64,000 bases of DNA from Halichondria panicea (taxonomy: Eukaryota; Porifera; Demospongiae; Suberitida; Halichondriidae). The notes below the pieces were generated by a model. The model searched no databases. It worked only from the letters and a program-made list of their open reading frames with translations, and was not told the origin of the DNA. Made by a program: the position numbers and the translations under genes. How positions within the stretch are numbered: position 1 is the first letter of the stretch; each line of letters begins with the position of its first letter. This document shows positions 33,421 to 45,663 of this stretch, in pieces. The DNA is taken from positions 4,266,646-4,330,645 of the forward strand of contig NC_087391.1 in the NCBI RefSeq assembly GCF_963675165.1, read 5' to 3'.

Positions 33421-36400
33421 ATGGTAGAAGTCCAAGACAATGAGAGTACAATTATGAAAAAGGTGAGTCAATATTACGGTATACGATACTAAAATGTCTA
33501 TACGTACACCCATTTTTGTACAGCTGCTCCAAAACTCTGACCTGTTTGGCGGAGAGAGTGACAGTGAATCAGACTCTTCACCGCCAGCACAACACAACGT
33601 CATTAGGCCACCCTTGGTCCCCGAAAAAGAGGAACCAAAAAAAAAGAGAAGGAAGCCAAAAGAGCCGAGGGAACCAAAGCCGAGAAAGTTGAAGAAGATC
33701 GATGTTCAACAGATTCACAGTGATAGCCAACGGATGGTGAGAGGTAAGAAGGTAATTATGTTGTGTGTCAAAAATTATTAATTCTTACCACTGTTAATAA
33801 TAATTATATACACCACACTGCATCATGACACACACACACACACACTTCACTCACGCATCCACACACAGAGTCGTCGCTGAATCTGCCCAAGTATCTGCCC
33901 AAGGCGAAGGATATCAACAGTTTTCTGACAAGGGTTCGGTCCAGAAAGTCTCAGTCCACTCCTGTGGTAGCCGCCATCAAATCCACCCCACTTGAGGAGG
34001 ATGAATTGGAAAAGGGTCTTCACATAAACAAGTAAGAATTCGCTCAGTTTACTAAATGTTTGTCTGATAACGATAAATTATTAATTGCAGAGAGAATTCT
34101 TCAAGCTGTGATGGAGACGAAGACTCGCTACCCCCTGTTGCCTTGGATGTACCCACCACACACCCTACTGCTAACGATAATCATATCAACGATAATACAG
34201 CTGATTATCAGATGCCTTCAGATCATGTGACCACCGCAGATTACGATCTCGACAATACCCTTCAAGACGACCAACTAGAAAACAATAACAACTCGGACTT
34301 TAGGGGAACGACCACATTGCCAGACGAACGAAAGACACCAGACAAAGATGTTGACCTGTCTTTCAATGGAGATATTTCCCCAACTGCCCCTAATCTTCAC
34401 CCAGAACCAGAAAAACAAACAACCAAAGTCAGTAAATCTAAGCAGCAACCAGCAGTATACACTAAGCAGACCACCATTACCAATCTATTCACTGCAAAGA
34501 AGCAACCAGATATAGAGTCCACCAAAGAAGAACCCTCCTCTGAAACCATGATCGATTCAATGGCCCCTCCATCACTCAAACCTCAACTCAGCTCAATGGA
34601 TGACTTCCTATTCGAGAAAGATAAAGAGCTCACTATTGAATTAAAACCAGAGAAGGAGCTCACTCCTTTGGAGAAGTTTCAGCAGAGGTATACCAAGCAT
34701 CAGATTACCAAGGTGAAAGTAAAAGTTGAGCCCATAGGGGAAGAGAAAACGCCGCTAGTGTCGGAGGAGATGGTGGCGAAACTGGGAGACAAGCCAGGTA
34801 CGTTAAATGTACTCTGTGTATTTTCCTCTGCCACTTTGTATTTGTACATTTGGAGTATGATATAATTATGGTTAACGTGTACAATTGTAGTTTAATTGTA
34901 CATTGTGTATTATTATTGTGTACTGTATGAGAGCCTTTGTTCTATACTGCTTGCTCCCTAGGAGCTATTCGACAGCACCTGCTATGCAAGCTCCGCGAGC
35001 AAGTGTCCCAGCAGAAGGCCGTGGAGCGGAGAGAGGCAGAGGAGGTGAGGAAGATGTACAATGAAGAGGTGGAGGAGGACGAGGGAGAGATGACAGGTGA
35101 GGGCGGAATGGAGGCGTATGTGCTATTGATAGCTAACTTTGAATGCCAACTTTTCATCACTGCCCTATTGTTGTGTCCAAACTAAATATGTATTTGTGTG
35201 TTTTGTGTACAGTGGCTAATTGAGTGCTTTTACAGAATTCTATCCAATAATTGTATTGTTATAACTTCCCGTGTATTTCAGATTGTGATACGACTGATGA
35301 AGAGTACGAACAGAACAGTGAGCTTGCAGCTGCAGAGAGTGATGTTTGCAGTGTTCTCGATGAAGATGAACAAATCAATGAGGCACCTTGTCGTGACGAA
35401 GGTCCTGGACTGTCCAATCAGAATTCAAACAAGGAAGGAGACTCGAACAGTGATGATGATGATGTGATCGTACCCACCTTGGTCAAGAAAAAATCATTTG
35501 TTAATCGAATTCTCGACTCTGATGATGAAGATGAAATAGAAACTCCTACGGACGTAAGTTCAACACAACCTGTGAGCTGTACAGATCATACAACTGACAC
35601 TCGCTCCGTTCTCGGTTCCAATTCCACGATCCCCAAACCAGAAACTTACCGTTCTTTTCCGAGTTCTGAATACAGTAGTATGAGTTTGTTTGACAGTGCA
35701 ACAACTTCAACTAGTGACCTTGTTCATAACGAAACCTCGAAGAAAGACGCAGTCGAGAGAAGACAAAGCTTTCTGATGAACCAAGAAGCCAGTATGCCAC
35801 CATTGATGCTCAATGTGTCCTCTGAGAGTGAGGACTCTGATAATGATAATGAGAGGGGTTCACCCATACAAAACGATGTGTCAGGGAGATTTGCCGGTTC
35901 TGGTTCCACGTTTGGCCTGCCCAAGGACAGTGGAATGGGAACAATGACAAGGATGGTGGATGACGAGGACTCTCAGCTCACTGGTGATGCTGCACGTACG
36001 TAAGAGATACAACGCAGCCTGTGTCTATGGGTTTTAGTGTTTTTGTAAGATGATCGAGTAATGCAGGGGTTCACCCATACAAAACGATGTGTCAGGGAGA
36101 TTTGCCGCCGCTTACCCCCCTCCCTCTCTCCCTCCAGGTGACTCAATTTCTGAGAGCCTTGAGACCAGTGCCCTGGGTGAGAAGGACAGCAGTATGGAGA
36201 TGAGCTTCCGCTGGCCTGACGGTCCCTCACTACCCCCGGCCCAACCCCAACCTAGGAGAGAAAACAGCACTGGGATAAAGGTACGTGCTTCGGAAAACAG
36301 CTTTCCTAGCAACCTCACTGCTGATATAGCCCACCCCAATATTTGCTTTACATGTGCAATGTGCACTGTGGTACATGTAGTTGGGAGAATTCCACCACAA

Positions 36401-39400
36401 AAAGTTATAAGCTTTTTTCAACCTACCATTCCTAGTTCACAATCCTAATAGGTGACTCTAATAGTGACCCTCTATGTTGGGTCAAAGTATTGTTACAGCT
36501 AGTACATTAGAACCTTGATTATCCGGACGCCTTGGTTCCAGAGGCAGGCCGGAAAACCGAATGGATAAACCACGCCTTGATCCACCCACTTAATTGATAA
36601 ACAGCAGTTTAAATTTAGTGCACGTGGGCATCTGTGCATGCGCAGAAGATACCTCATCCGTTTTAATAATTATACGTACCTGAGTGGAGCTAGGACGGAA
36701 GTAATCAGCCTCCTCTCCTAGCTGTGGTGCAGGTGGTGGTTGGTCCGCTGCCTGGTCACAGAGCTCCCTTATGATTGGCTCCTCTACTAGCACGTGCCTG
36801 ATACGCAACCCCTGTATGCGTGGGCGGGTGGGTGGTGGTTTACACACAACCATGCCTGTTTCCATGGTGACAGCTGTTAATTACGCGTACACATTAAGGA
36901 ACACGCCCATTTTTGAAAATTGTCAAGCCGGATAGAGATTCCGGAAAATCAACTGTACAGAATACTGGTACATGTATAAATCGTATACAGTGTGTTGATC
37001 GTCTATATTTTGTTTATTTCTTACACTGTAGGGTCTCGGATTTTCTGAAGAGACCTTTGACCCCCAGTCCCAATGGGAGGAAGCTCAGGCCCTACCTCCT
37101 GTTTCCATGTCAACGAACACCCAAGCATCGCAAGACGTGTGTGTGGATGAGGGCACTCAGTTTCTAGATGCTGACGGGTGAGCAGTACACCTCCCATTGA
37201 TGTAGTGCATGTGCTTGTGTATGTATCTAATGAGCTAATACAACTACTTGTTGTTTCTAGATGCTGACGGGTGAGCAGTACACCTCCCATTATTGATGTA
37301 GTGTATGTGCATGAATATCTAATGAGCTAATACAACTACTTGTGTAAAAATAGCAAATCGTAGAGATCAACAAGCTATTAAAAGAAGCTGCTATTATGTT
37401 GTTGCCATGATCCAAGAGATATTCAATCTTGCCTTTCCAACACTTGCTGTGTGTCTTAATACATGTATGTACATGTAGGTCTAACATGTACTGCGCACAT
37501 TGCTTTTGTACAGTTTCCTATGCGTACGCAAAGAGAAGAGACACACACACTCCTCCTCGGCCATCCATGACTCCCTGGACCCCACACAGGGCAGCTCCCC
37601 CACAGAGCTACTGGGACTTTGCTCAGGACAATTCGAGGAAACACGAGACCCACCCAGCCCAAGAAGACGTCTCTCCTCAGACTCTAACAGCACGCAGGGT
37701 GTTAGGGAACTGCTCGGACTCGCTACAAAACCCAAGGCTGTGGGTATATCTGGTTTATTGAGTGGAGATCGTGGTGATGGCGTTGAGGCTGTTACTGGTG
37801 GCTTGACTTTCAATAGTACTCAAGGCTTCTCACAGTTCAATGAAGTGGTTGGACTATGCTCTGGTGCGTTTCCCACTACTCAAGCTACCGGGAACATTGG
37901 CAGACCATTGCAATCTGTTCTTGGTGGCGACGAATCGCAGAATGCTGTACTTAACTGGGCGACGAAGCAGAAGGAAGGTGATGGTTACTATGGTGACTCA
38001 GAGAGTGAGGATGAGGATATGCCGTTGATTAAAAAGAAGAGAGTAAAACTAAAAGTAAAGAACAGCAACAGGTGCGTGCGTATACATACACATGCTGTCT
38101 TATTGTTGAAAACAGTGCAGCGTATCTGTTTATACAGTGTACAGCTGAAAAAACTGTTTCGTTTTTCGATAGCATGTACTGAAAATGGTCTTTTCAGGCA
38201 AACATACATATCCAATTGCTACCTGTATTTGACGCTACAGTGAGTATGATTATATGTTTGTGTGATCACTGTAGTGACCGTCTGGCAGAGTTTGTGGAGA
38301 GTGAGGCGGAGCTCTCCGGGTCGGACATGGGACCAGATGAGGACGATGAGATTCTGGCTGAGGAGGAGGAGGGGCTCTACGGGTACAAAGAGGATGAAGG
38401 TGGCCAATCAGATGTCCCCCTGTCGGATAGTGAACTCTGGGACCAGGTCAACAAGGCCCACATGTGAGTGTGTCTCTGTATGTCTCTGTACATTTCATGC
38501 TAAAGGTCATCGACAGTAAATCTCATGTTTTATGTGAAACCTGTTATTTGCTATTTATAATACAGCCATACCTAAATGGGTCTTAAGCGTATTGACCGGT
38601 TACTGAGCCATCTTTTTATTACAGCGCCATCACTGTGGTCTGCCCAAGGGTGACCCTATTAAAACAGATTACAGAAGGCTGTTGCCAAGGTTTCTGTGCA
38701 TTCATACATGTATGCAGTGTACCCTAGCTAGCTGTGTTCATGCTCACTACGTCGTAATTGTTGCAGGAAGCACACAATGGCCGATGACAATGCTGACTTG
38801 AGGGACATTAAAGAGAGATTCTTAAAAGGTGATGACAACATGTGATGTACATGTACAATGCTCACTATTAACTTAACTTGCATGCATGTAGTGGTGTGAT
38901 TTTTGGCTGATACATGTATGTACATGTATACTGTACATTCACTGTGTACCACGTGGTTAACTTTTGAGCATTCATAAATTATTTTGGATGGGACTAATAC
39001 AATCATTAATACAAAGCACAGTAGCCTCAGGAGCCTACATACAATCGGTGAATGTACTGTAGTACGTTACCTATACATGTACATGTATGTATCGTATCCT
39101 CAATGATAGGTACTCAACAGCTGCTCTTTTAGTTTTTGCTTAAGTAGGTATTGATTGAATCGCCGTTGAGGTTTTTCTTGATCAGAAATGGTCATGCTTT
39201 TATTCTCATTCAGAGGGTGACCTTTACGAAGACGGTCTAGCTCTGAAGAATGGTTTCTTTCGTACTCGTCGATTTACCAAGCAGAGTTCGGAGGTGGGCT
39301 CAGTGGACCTATTTTCAGAGGGGGTGGGAGAGGGGAATGAGATGGGTGTGGCACTTGAGGGGGAGGAGTTTAGCTCTCAGGCAGAGGCTCACCGAAGAAA

Positions 39401-40731
39401 AGATAGATTGGAGCGAGAAGAGTTCATGACAAAATGTCGGGTAAGCTACACAAGCTCATATTTGATTCTCTATGAATTTTGTGAGCTTTTTAGGTAAAGC
39501 CATGACTTCGATTTGAGCCATTCCATAAGTTGACTGACCGTAGAGTACAGGGTGAAATCATGTACTGTAGACATGTTTAAATTGTCGATCAATAGTACAT
39601 TTTTTCCTAGGAGAAGGATAACGGACTGCTGGCTATTGACGAGGACAGTCAGAGTATTCTTAGCATTATTGTGGATAACTCCTCACAGTCGGCAGCCACC
39701 AGTGAGTCATTAATCCATTAACATGTGACCTGCCCGTCCTGAATTAAAATTAGGAATTCTCATTAAATTTGCTGTACAATGTATGGGGTGATTTTGACTC
39801 AGAATGTCATGTGGTTCTGACCATGCAGCCACAATAGCACCTCCAGTATAGGGATGCCCAAAAGAAGCCTTGATTGGTTATTATAGTCAGGCCACTGTAT
39901 CAATATGTGGTCTTGTTGGCCCTGACTTCTGCAACATTATTATACACTACAATGCATAAACTAGTGTACATGCACAGTGTACATGTAGGTGTTCTTGGGT
40001 TTGAACAGTAAGCATCGAAGTACAGTAGTGAAATTCTATCTATAATTATACACTGTGCAAAAGTTCATTAATGAACTGAAGTCTTTACTGCTGTTAGCTA
40101 TGTACAATTCATGGTACATGCAGTTCAGTCTCTGTACATACGTAACTATATGATCATGTGTACTCCACCACTATAGCTCCACTTTTGGTGAAGCAGATGC
40201 CCAGGCTGACTATCCCATCTCTCTCCAGTGGTGGCTACAAGCACACTAGAGGATCGTTCCTAAAGCACGACTCTAACACCCTCCGTCGTCTCTCCTCCTT
40301 CACGGCAGCCACACCCAAAGCTGGGGGTGGCACAAATGGCTTTGTGTTTCACAAGAAACTGGGGGTTACTGGTGATGAGCAGGTGGACAGCAAGAGAAAG
40401 GTTCAGGTAAGAACGCTAGACATGTCAAAAGGCCAGACTGCATGTTGTTGATATGTATTGATCTAGGAATGCCTCCCAATCAATATTGTGTACTTTTTGG
40501 TTATAATTAAGCAGGTCATTTTATTTTTATGTGTGCAGTGTGCAGCTTTTACTTTTGAATCACAATTATTGATAACCCCCTTCCACTACACACACACAGC
40601 CTAAAAAGAGTTTTAAGAGGTTACTGTCAGTGGAAAAAAGCAATGAATCCAAGCGCCCCAAACTGGACAGGTCAATTTCAGCGCCCTCAGACACTACAAA
40701 ACATTCCAGTATATTCAGCATGTTCAAATAG
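33421..40731 (+). CDS. CLSPN: Claspin, replication-checkpoint adaptor
   Basis: Fifteen exons (33421-33462, 33524-33743, 33869-34031, 34091-34797, 34962-35096, 35282-35995, 36138-36280, 37032-37177, 37514-38071, 38275-38463, 38767-38828, 39214-39440, 39611-39701, 40177-40406, 40600-40731) join in phase to 1,252 residues (human 1,339). Matches include ESSLNLPKYLPK near 88, FVESEAELSGSD near 950, EDGLALKNGFFRTRRF near 1030 and the C-terminal SIFSMFK. Chk1-binding repeats, which are phosphorylated in animals, are visible: ELLGLCSGQFEE (~787), a worn ELLGLATK (~820) and EVVGLCSGAF (~864). QTTITNLF (~267) resembles a PCNA-binding PIP box. The protein is very acidic, with many SD/SE runs. It bridges ATR to Chk1 and supports fork speed. 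Two local duplications touch its exons. Confidence 0.93.
35854..36107 (+). repeat. 43-bp exon fragment copied into the next intron
   Basis: The 43 bp at 35854-35896, inside claspin exon 6, recur identically at 36065-36107 in intron 6 (starting aggggttcacccatacaa). The intronic copy is preceded by atgc, so that tgcag precedes gggttc and looks like an acceptor. Confidence 0.85.
36505..36570. mobile_element. Possible pogo/Tigger-type terminal repeat
   Basis: The string gaaccttgattatccgg followed by gccggaaaaccg resembles the ends of pogo/Tigger-type elements, and a related string (gccggatagag, ccggaaaatc) lies at 36928-36952. It may bound an old element in claspin intron 7. The match is from memory and weak. 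Confidence 0.25.
36680..36865 (-). CDS. Unassigned possible first exon inside claspin intron 7
   Basis: A minus-strand ATG at 36865 opens 62 codons (METGMVVCKPPPTRPR..., proline-rich, ending in DYFRPSSTQ) that stop exactly at a CAG|GTACG donor in phase 0. No downstream exon was found on the minus strand. It could be a nested gene, a captured exon within an old transposon, or chance. I do not recognise it. Confidence 0.3.
37161..37344 (+). repeat. 93-bp tandem duplication over a claspin splice donor
   Basis: The end of claspin exon 8 with its donor and 75 bp of intron is repeated directly (37161-37253 and 37254-37344). The second copy repeats tttctag, atgctgacgg and gtgagc, so it contains an acceptor, ten bases and a donor. 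Confidence 0.85.
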
Positions 40732-40982
40732 CTAACAGAAATTCTGCTCAGTCTATCTACAGCTGTCTTTCTATCTTGTTTTTCTGTCCTCCGTTAAATA
40801 TGTATTTGTGCTCGCACAAGATATTAATTTTGTTCATGATATGTCTATTTTGTTCAGATAAATGTGTGCAGAATGAACTTCACATGAACAGCTCAACAAA
40901 ATCAATTACATGTTATAGCAGACAAAATGGAAATTCACAAAAATTATCGTTCATGCAGAGTTTCAGCAGTTCTGACTTCCAC

Positions 40983-41778
40983 TCAGCTTGTGATCTTCAG
41001 TTCGACTTCGAAGCACCCTACTTCTTTGTTTGATGTCATGAACTCCCACTTAGCTACAACTTGAATCTGTAAAAAAAAAATTCAATTTCAGCTACTACAG
41101 AAATGAACTCAGACTCTTACACTAGGAGCCTCTTTTATAACGGGCAGTACGACTTTCTCAGTGAATTTGTCTCCCTTCTTGATGGGGCAAGTTGAAGAGG
41201 TACCTCCCAGAGTGCATACATCCCTCATAGTGTCTGGGTAACCGGGGAAAGGAACAGAAATTCCAGCAATGATTCCATACACAGAGTTGGACAATGTAGG
41301 AATGTCGTCACCTAGGTGAAAAAACATATAAAGCTCACGTCACATAATATTCAGGTTTCGAAATGTATATAGAAAATAATAATTATAATTATCAAGATGT
41401 GTGGAACTTGCAATGAGAATGCTAGTCTAATTACTCGTAGAATATCTTTACCATTATTTGTGATAGTGATCGAAACACTGATATTTTTCCCTTTGAGGAT
41501 AGGACAAGGTTCTTGGGTACAAGTCCAGGTGGAGTTGAAGACTGTGATATCGCTCTCTACAAGCACTGTATACACAGGGGGAGAGGTGCATGACATTAAG
41601 TGCATGCTCTGATCTGCTACACACTAATAATAATAGTTAAGGCTGTTTTACAGCTAGATATAATCCAGGCCATGAGGTACTTACTATTGGCATTGTCACA
41701 GTTCTTTATTGGCAAACCATCAGCATAACAACTTCCCACCAAGGCACACACAACTAACAGCAATGTAGCAGCTTGCAT
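40983..41778 (-). CDS. NPC2-like ML-domain lipid-binding protein, gene 1
   Basis: Four exons (41778-41685, 41556-41452, 41311-41121, 41066-40983) join in phase to 157 residues. The start MQAATLLLVVCALVGSCYA is a signal peptide. Six cysteines fit the NPC2 pattern: one after the signal (KNC), a CxxxxC pair in TCTQEPC, a pair in VCTLGGTSSTC and the last in GCFEV. PIKKGDKFTEKVVLP and VVAKWEF match the middle and C-terminal strands of the ML fold. NPC2 family proteins carry sterols or other lipids in lysosomes or outside cells. There is at least one N-glycosylation site (NST). It ends 252 bp from the claspin stop (convergent) and its ATG faces gene 2 at 252 bp. Confidence 0.88.
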
Positions 41779-42030
41779 TTTCCTCTTAATTTTGATAAGA
41801 CTTTTCAACTGTACTCTCGATCTCAGGAATGAATGATCCAGCAAGGAATTAAAGCTATGATCTGATGTGTCAGTACAGGATCTAGGAAGAGTATAATAAT
41901 CGTCAGTACAGTATCAGGTGATAGCAGACAGTTTATCAACATGTGGTGAAGTGTGAACTTAGGTGCGCATGCGTGCATATGCGCATATAACTCTTGCGTC
42001 ATCAGCAATAACCATTCTGGATTGCTGAAA
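41779..42030. promoter_or_regulatory. Divergent promoter of NPC2-like genes 1 and 2
   Basis: The 252 bp between opposed ATGs must serve both genes. It contains TGCGCATGCG at 41964-41973, an NRF1-type core, which is kept at the same place in the other two units (47166-47175 and 50797-50806, with a further copy at 50832-50841). Conservation among young duplicates is weak evidence of function. Confidence 0.5.
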
Positions 42031-43610
42031 ATGAAGGCAATTACCCTGCTGGCTATTCTCTCCATTGTGGGGAGCTGTTATGCTGCTCTGCCTATTTTTA
42101 CTTGCAAATCAACAAATAGTACCGGTATGTGTAAAATTACATCATTTAACGGTTCCTCCATAGAGCAAGAATAATGCTTGGAGGTATAAATTTACTAGAC
42201 TCGCAAGCCGTCACTGTTGCAGGGGAACAGTAGACTGGTCAAACTCCGTGTTGAGACTTGTGTTGCACAGTCAGCATATCAGAAAATATTTTAAGTGGCT
42301 GCGGTTTTCGTGACGTCAGTATACTGCATGTGATACGTAGAGTTTTCTAGTGAAACGTCACTATCATTGATCTTGTGGTAACCGCATGCGGTTAGTTGCC
42401 ACAAATATCGTGGCAAACGTTACACAAGTCTCAACACGGAGTTTGACCAGTCTACTGTTCGCCTGCAACAGTGACCGCTTGCGAGTCTATAAATTTACCA
42501 TGAATTAATTAATCATCAACATCTTCCTTTAGATCTTAAGGTTAATGAAATCAGTCTCTCTAACTCAACCTGGACATGTGAGAAATACCCTTGTGTTGTC
42601 TACAAAGGACTAAATGTTAGCATTACTATTTCATTTGAAAATGTTGGTAAGTATTTTGTATAGCTATGGATAATGTATATAGTATATAGAGGGGAAAACA
42701 ACAGTATCGCTATTAAATGCAGTGGCGGATCCAGGGGGGGGTCCCAGGGTGCCACGGATCCCCCCTTTCAGACTAAGCTATTGTGGCTTTACTACAGCTA
42801 CCAGCTAGCTATTTATCAGTTTTGTAGCTATTGTAATTTGATTCAATGATTGTACCTGTTGTTCTGATGCATCAACTGCCAAAGGAGTGTTCAGGTTAGC
42901 CTAGGTTAGCTAGTTGACTGTTCGTGGCAGCTAGCTAGCTCTACGCAAGTCTATTATGGGACTTCCCCTGGCTGAGTATGGGATTTTCCCTAGTCACGTG
43001 TGACCGGAAGTGGGCGTAACCTAAAAAATTTCGCGCTGTGCGAGACTTTTCACTACTCGCGCTGCGCGCTCGTAGTTTGGAACCCCCCTTTCATTTTTCC
43101 TGGATCCGCCACTGAAATGTGGTGGTGTTCCAGCTTTCTCGTTATAGCCGTTTGTGCAATGATGTAGACAAGTTTAGTACTTTCATTTAAGCAATGCACA
43201 TTTTATATCAACAGGTGCTACTGACATCACTACACTAACAAATGACGTGTACATAATTTTTGGACTTCCAATCCCATATCCTAAATTTCCACCTGAAATA
43301 AAGAATGTATGCTCTCTGGGAGACAGCTCATCATCTTGCCCCATCAAGAAGGGAGACAAATTCACTGAGAAAGTTATTGTACCTATCTTAGATACAGCAA
43401 TCTCAGCGGTAAGCCTTAATATTAATTCTTAGTCTTTTTGTAGCAACATGATTATCAATTCACTATAATTATACAGTAGTTTTCCCTATTCGTAAACAAC
43501 CTGTTTCTATTTCTATTCACAAACTGTAGATACGAGTTGTGGTAAAATGGCAGCTCGTGAATGGAAGCAGCGTAGAAGGCTGCTTTGAAGTCCAACTAGA
43601 AATTATGTAG
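42031..43610 (+). CDS. NPC2-like ML-domain lipid-binding protein, gene 2
   Basis: Exons 42031-42124, 42533-42646, 43215-43408 and 43530-43610 join in phase to 160 residues. The start chosen, MKAITLLAILSIVGSCYA, is the one shared by genes 3 and 4 and forms a signal peptide; an upstream in-frame ATG at 41953 would spoil it. Cysteines match NPC2: FTCK, TCEKYPC, VCSLGDSSSSC, GCFEV. NSTW is a glycosylation site. Intron 1 contains a 294-bp inverted-repeat element with a 9-bp target duplication and intron 2 a 395-bp element; both are absent from genes 3 and 4. Exon 3 is one codon shorter than in its sisters, in the segment VYIIFGLPIPYP. Confidence 0.88.
42196..42489. mobile_element. Mutator-like MITE with 9-bp target duplication
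   Basis: The 294-bp element has inverted repeats of about 70 bp (starting tagactcgcaagc, then gtcactgttgcagg) and is flanked by the direct repeat taaatttac at 42187-42195 and 42490-42498. Long inverted repeats with a 9-bp duplication are typical of Mutator-type elements. It lies in intron 1 of NPC2-like gene 2; genes 3 and 4 lack it. Confidence 0.85.
42720..43114. mobile_element. MITE with cagtggcggatccagg ends
   Basis: The ends cagtggcggatccagg and cctggatccgccactg are perfect inverted copies, flanked by the direct repeat aaatg (42715-42719 and 43115-43119). The sister gene at 47276 shows the empty site (attaaatgtgg). Its interior holds a short palindromic GC-rich part (ctcgcgctgcgcgctcg). 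Superfamily is undecided. Confidence 0.8.
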
Positions 43611-43769
43611 TAAAAAGCCAAAGCTAGAAAATTAAGTTGAATGATCATGAACAAGAGTTGTTGCTTGGTTCCTTTCTTATTATTTTGTTGAAATTATCAT
43701 TTACAAATGACATTGATTAGGAAAACATTTCAACTGCATGTGACACATTCATATTGTCAATAGGTTTCT

Positions 43770-44944
43770 TTAAGCTGATTGGTTGCTAACAGAGTCAATG
43801 CATCATTGTAACTGCTCTTAAAGCCTGATTCTAATTGTCTCAAACTAGCTTCAAGGCATTTTGTGGTTTCTCTTGTTCTTCGCTGCATGGCCAGTAATCT
43901 CTCCAGCTTGGCAATCATATACCGTAGTCATCAAGAGCCTCACTATCTTGTAACTCTGTATTGTCCTTGAGTAGCCTCTTCACCGCTGCCTTGAAAGACA
44001 CCAACTGCAGAGCAAATCACATGCAGTGAACAACTTACAATGGATCTACTAAAAAAAGTAACAGGTACTTGTGTCAGCATACTAAACAAGGATTGGTGAC
44101 TAACCTCTCTTTCTCTGTGTTTGGCCTCATCCAGCTGCTGCTGTGAGGTTTCTAGCTCTCCTCCAAGCCTTTCAATATTAGCCTTGTCTTGAGAACTTTC
44201 AACGATGGTCTTCGTTTTTGAGTTGGCTTGTTTCTGTCTAGCTTCAGCCAGTTGCTGTGCCTGATGTACTCTTGCCTGTGAAACCTCCTCTATAGTGTTG
44301 CTAACAGCTGAGCCACTTGGTCTTCTAGGTTTCCATTGTGGGTCTGATACGTATACATGTAGATGTGTGTGTGCATGTGTAAATATAGTTAGTATCAGTT
44401 CAAGTAAGCAGACATGTACCTGATTGTATCTATATACACATGTACTAACTTTGAGTTTTTGCGCATCAGCATTCTACTCCTTCAGTTTCATAATGGTCTC
44501 TTTCTCCTGAGTTGCTATAGTGTGAAGGCGTTCCATCTTTTTTTACTTTTTTCTACCCTGTAATAACAACTGCATTATACATTAAGTATATAATTTATAC
44601 ATGTGTACACCATACATGTATATGGTAACTATTTTGTAGTCACTATATACAATAACACCAATTAAGGGTGTGTGATAGGAATAGTATGAAGGTAGGAACA
44701 TACGGTATGTACATTGTGTACACATAATTATGATGGTTTCATGTACGTTATACATGTAGCTCACTTTGTCAAGGGAGGTTCCTCACTCCTTGAGTATAAT
44801 TCATAGTCGCTCTTCCATCACCGTGACCTTCTTCTGAACCAGGCCAAGGTGGAGCTCTTTGCTATCCAGAGACTGCCGACAAGACTTGAGCTTCCATTGG
44901 AGAGTGTACACAGCAGTCTGCTTCTCGGCAAGTAATTGAGTCTA
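43770..44944 (-). pseudogene. Dead copy of coiled-coil gene 3' exons, unit 1
   Basis: Counterparts of the last four exons of the gene at 52278-58315 are recognisable: 44005-43770, 44343-44105, about 44557-44450 and 44943-44764. Small indels break the frame, for example an extra 'atat'-type insertion near 43920 and a 2-bp change near 44291. No upstream exons are present, so it has no start. Confidence 0.8.
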
Positions 44945-45663
44945 GGTGTGTGTGTGTGGGGGAGAGTAGTAGCGGATGGGTACACGTGTAGTTGTGTATG
45001 GGTGCTGGTGGGTGTATTCCTTTACTGTATAGGGCTTATAAGCAAGCGTGTTCACCTGATAATGTGGTCTGATGTGTTTGCGGAGATAATCATCTGATTA
45101 ACACGTGAGTAGGATGAGAGGTTATGGGTCCAAATATTTGTCAACAAGTGGTTACCTTTGGAGCCTTAGGAAACCACTTGTTGCAGCCAAAAATAAATTC
45201 CCTGATTCCATTACAAACACTGTTAATTCCTAGAATCACTGCAAATTTAAGGTTTCTACTGTGTGCATGGTCATGGTACTTCTTTTAGTTACCTTAATGT
45301 TACTATTATAGACGGGTAGTAATTTTAGCATTTTCAGATTTTTCTCTGTTTTTAGGGTACTAGCAAATTCATTGCACATAAATATACTAATCAAAAGATG
45401 TATAGGTATGAGTTTAATTAAGGTTGAATGGAGTCAGATACAGATATGAAAAAAGGGCTCTAAAAAGTACTATACAAAAGTACATTAGAAAAAAAATGAG
45501 GTTCATAAAATTGCGTTTTATTATCAGCGTGTACTTAATTTAGCGTTAATTTACGACAAACTCACTAAAATTCGCTAAAGGTACCTGTTTATATTGAAAA
45601 GGAAGGGGATTGGAAACGAAACTGCACTTTGCTCAACGCATTTGTTATGCATGCATTACGCTA

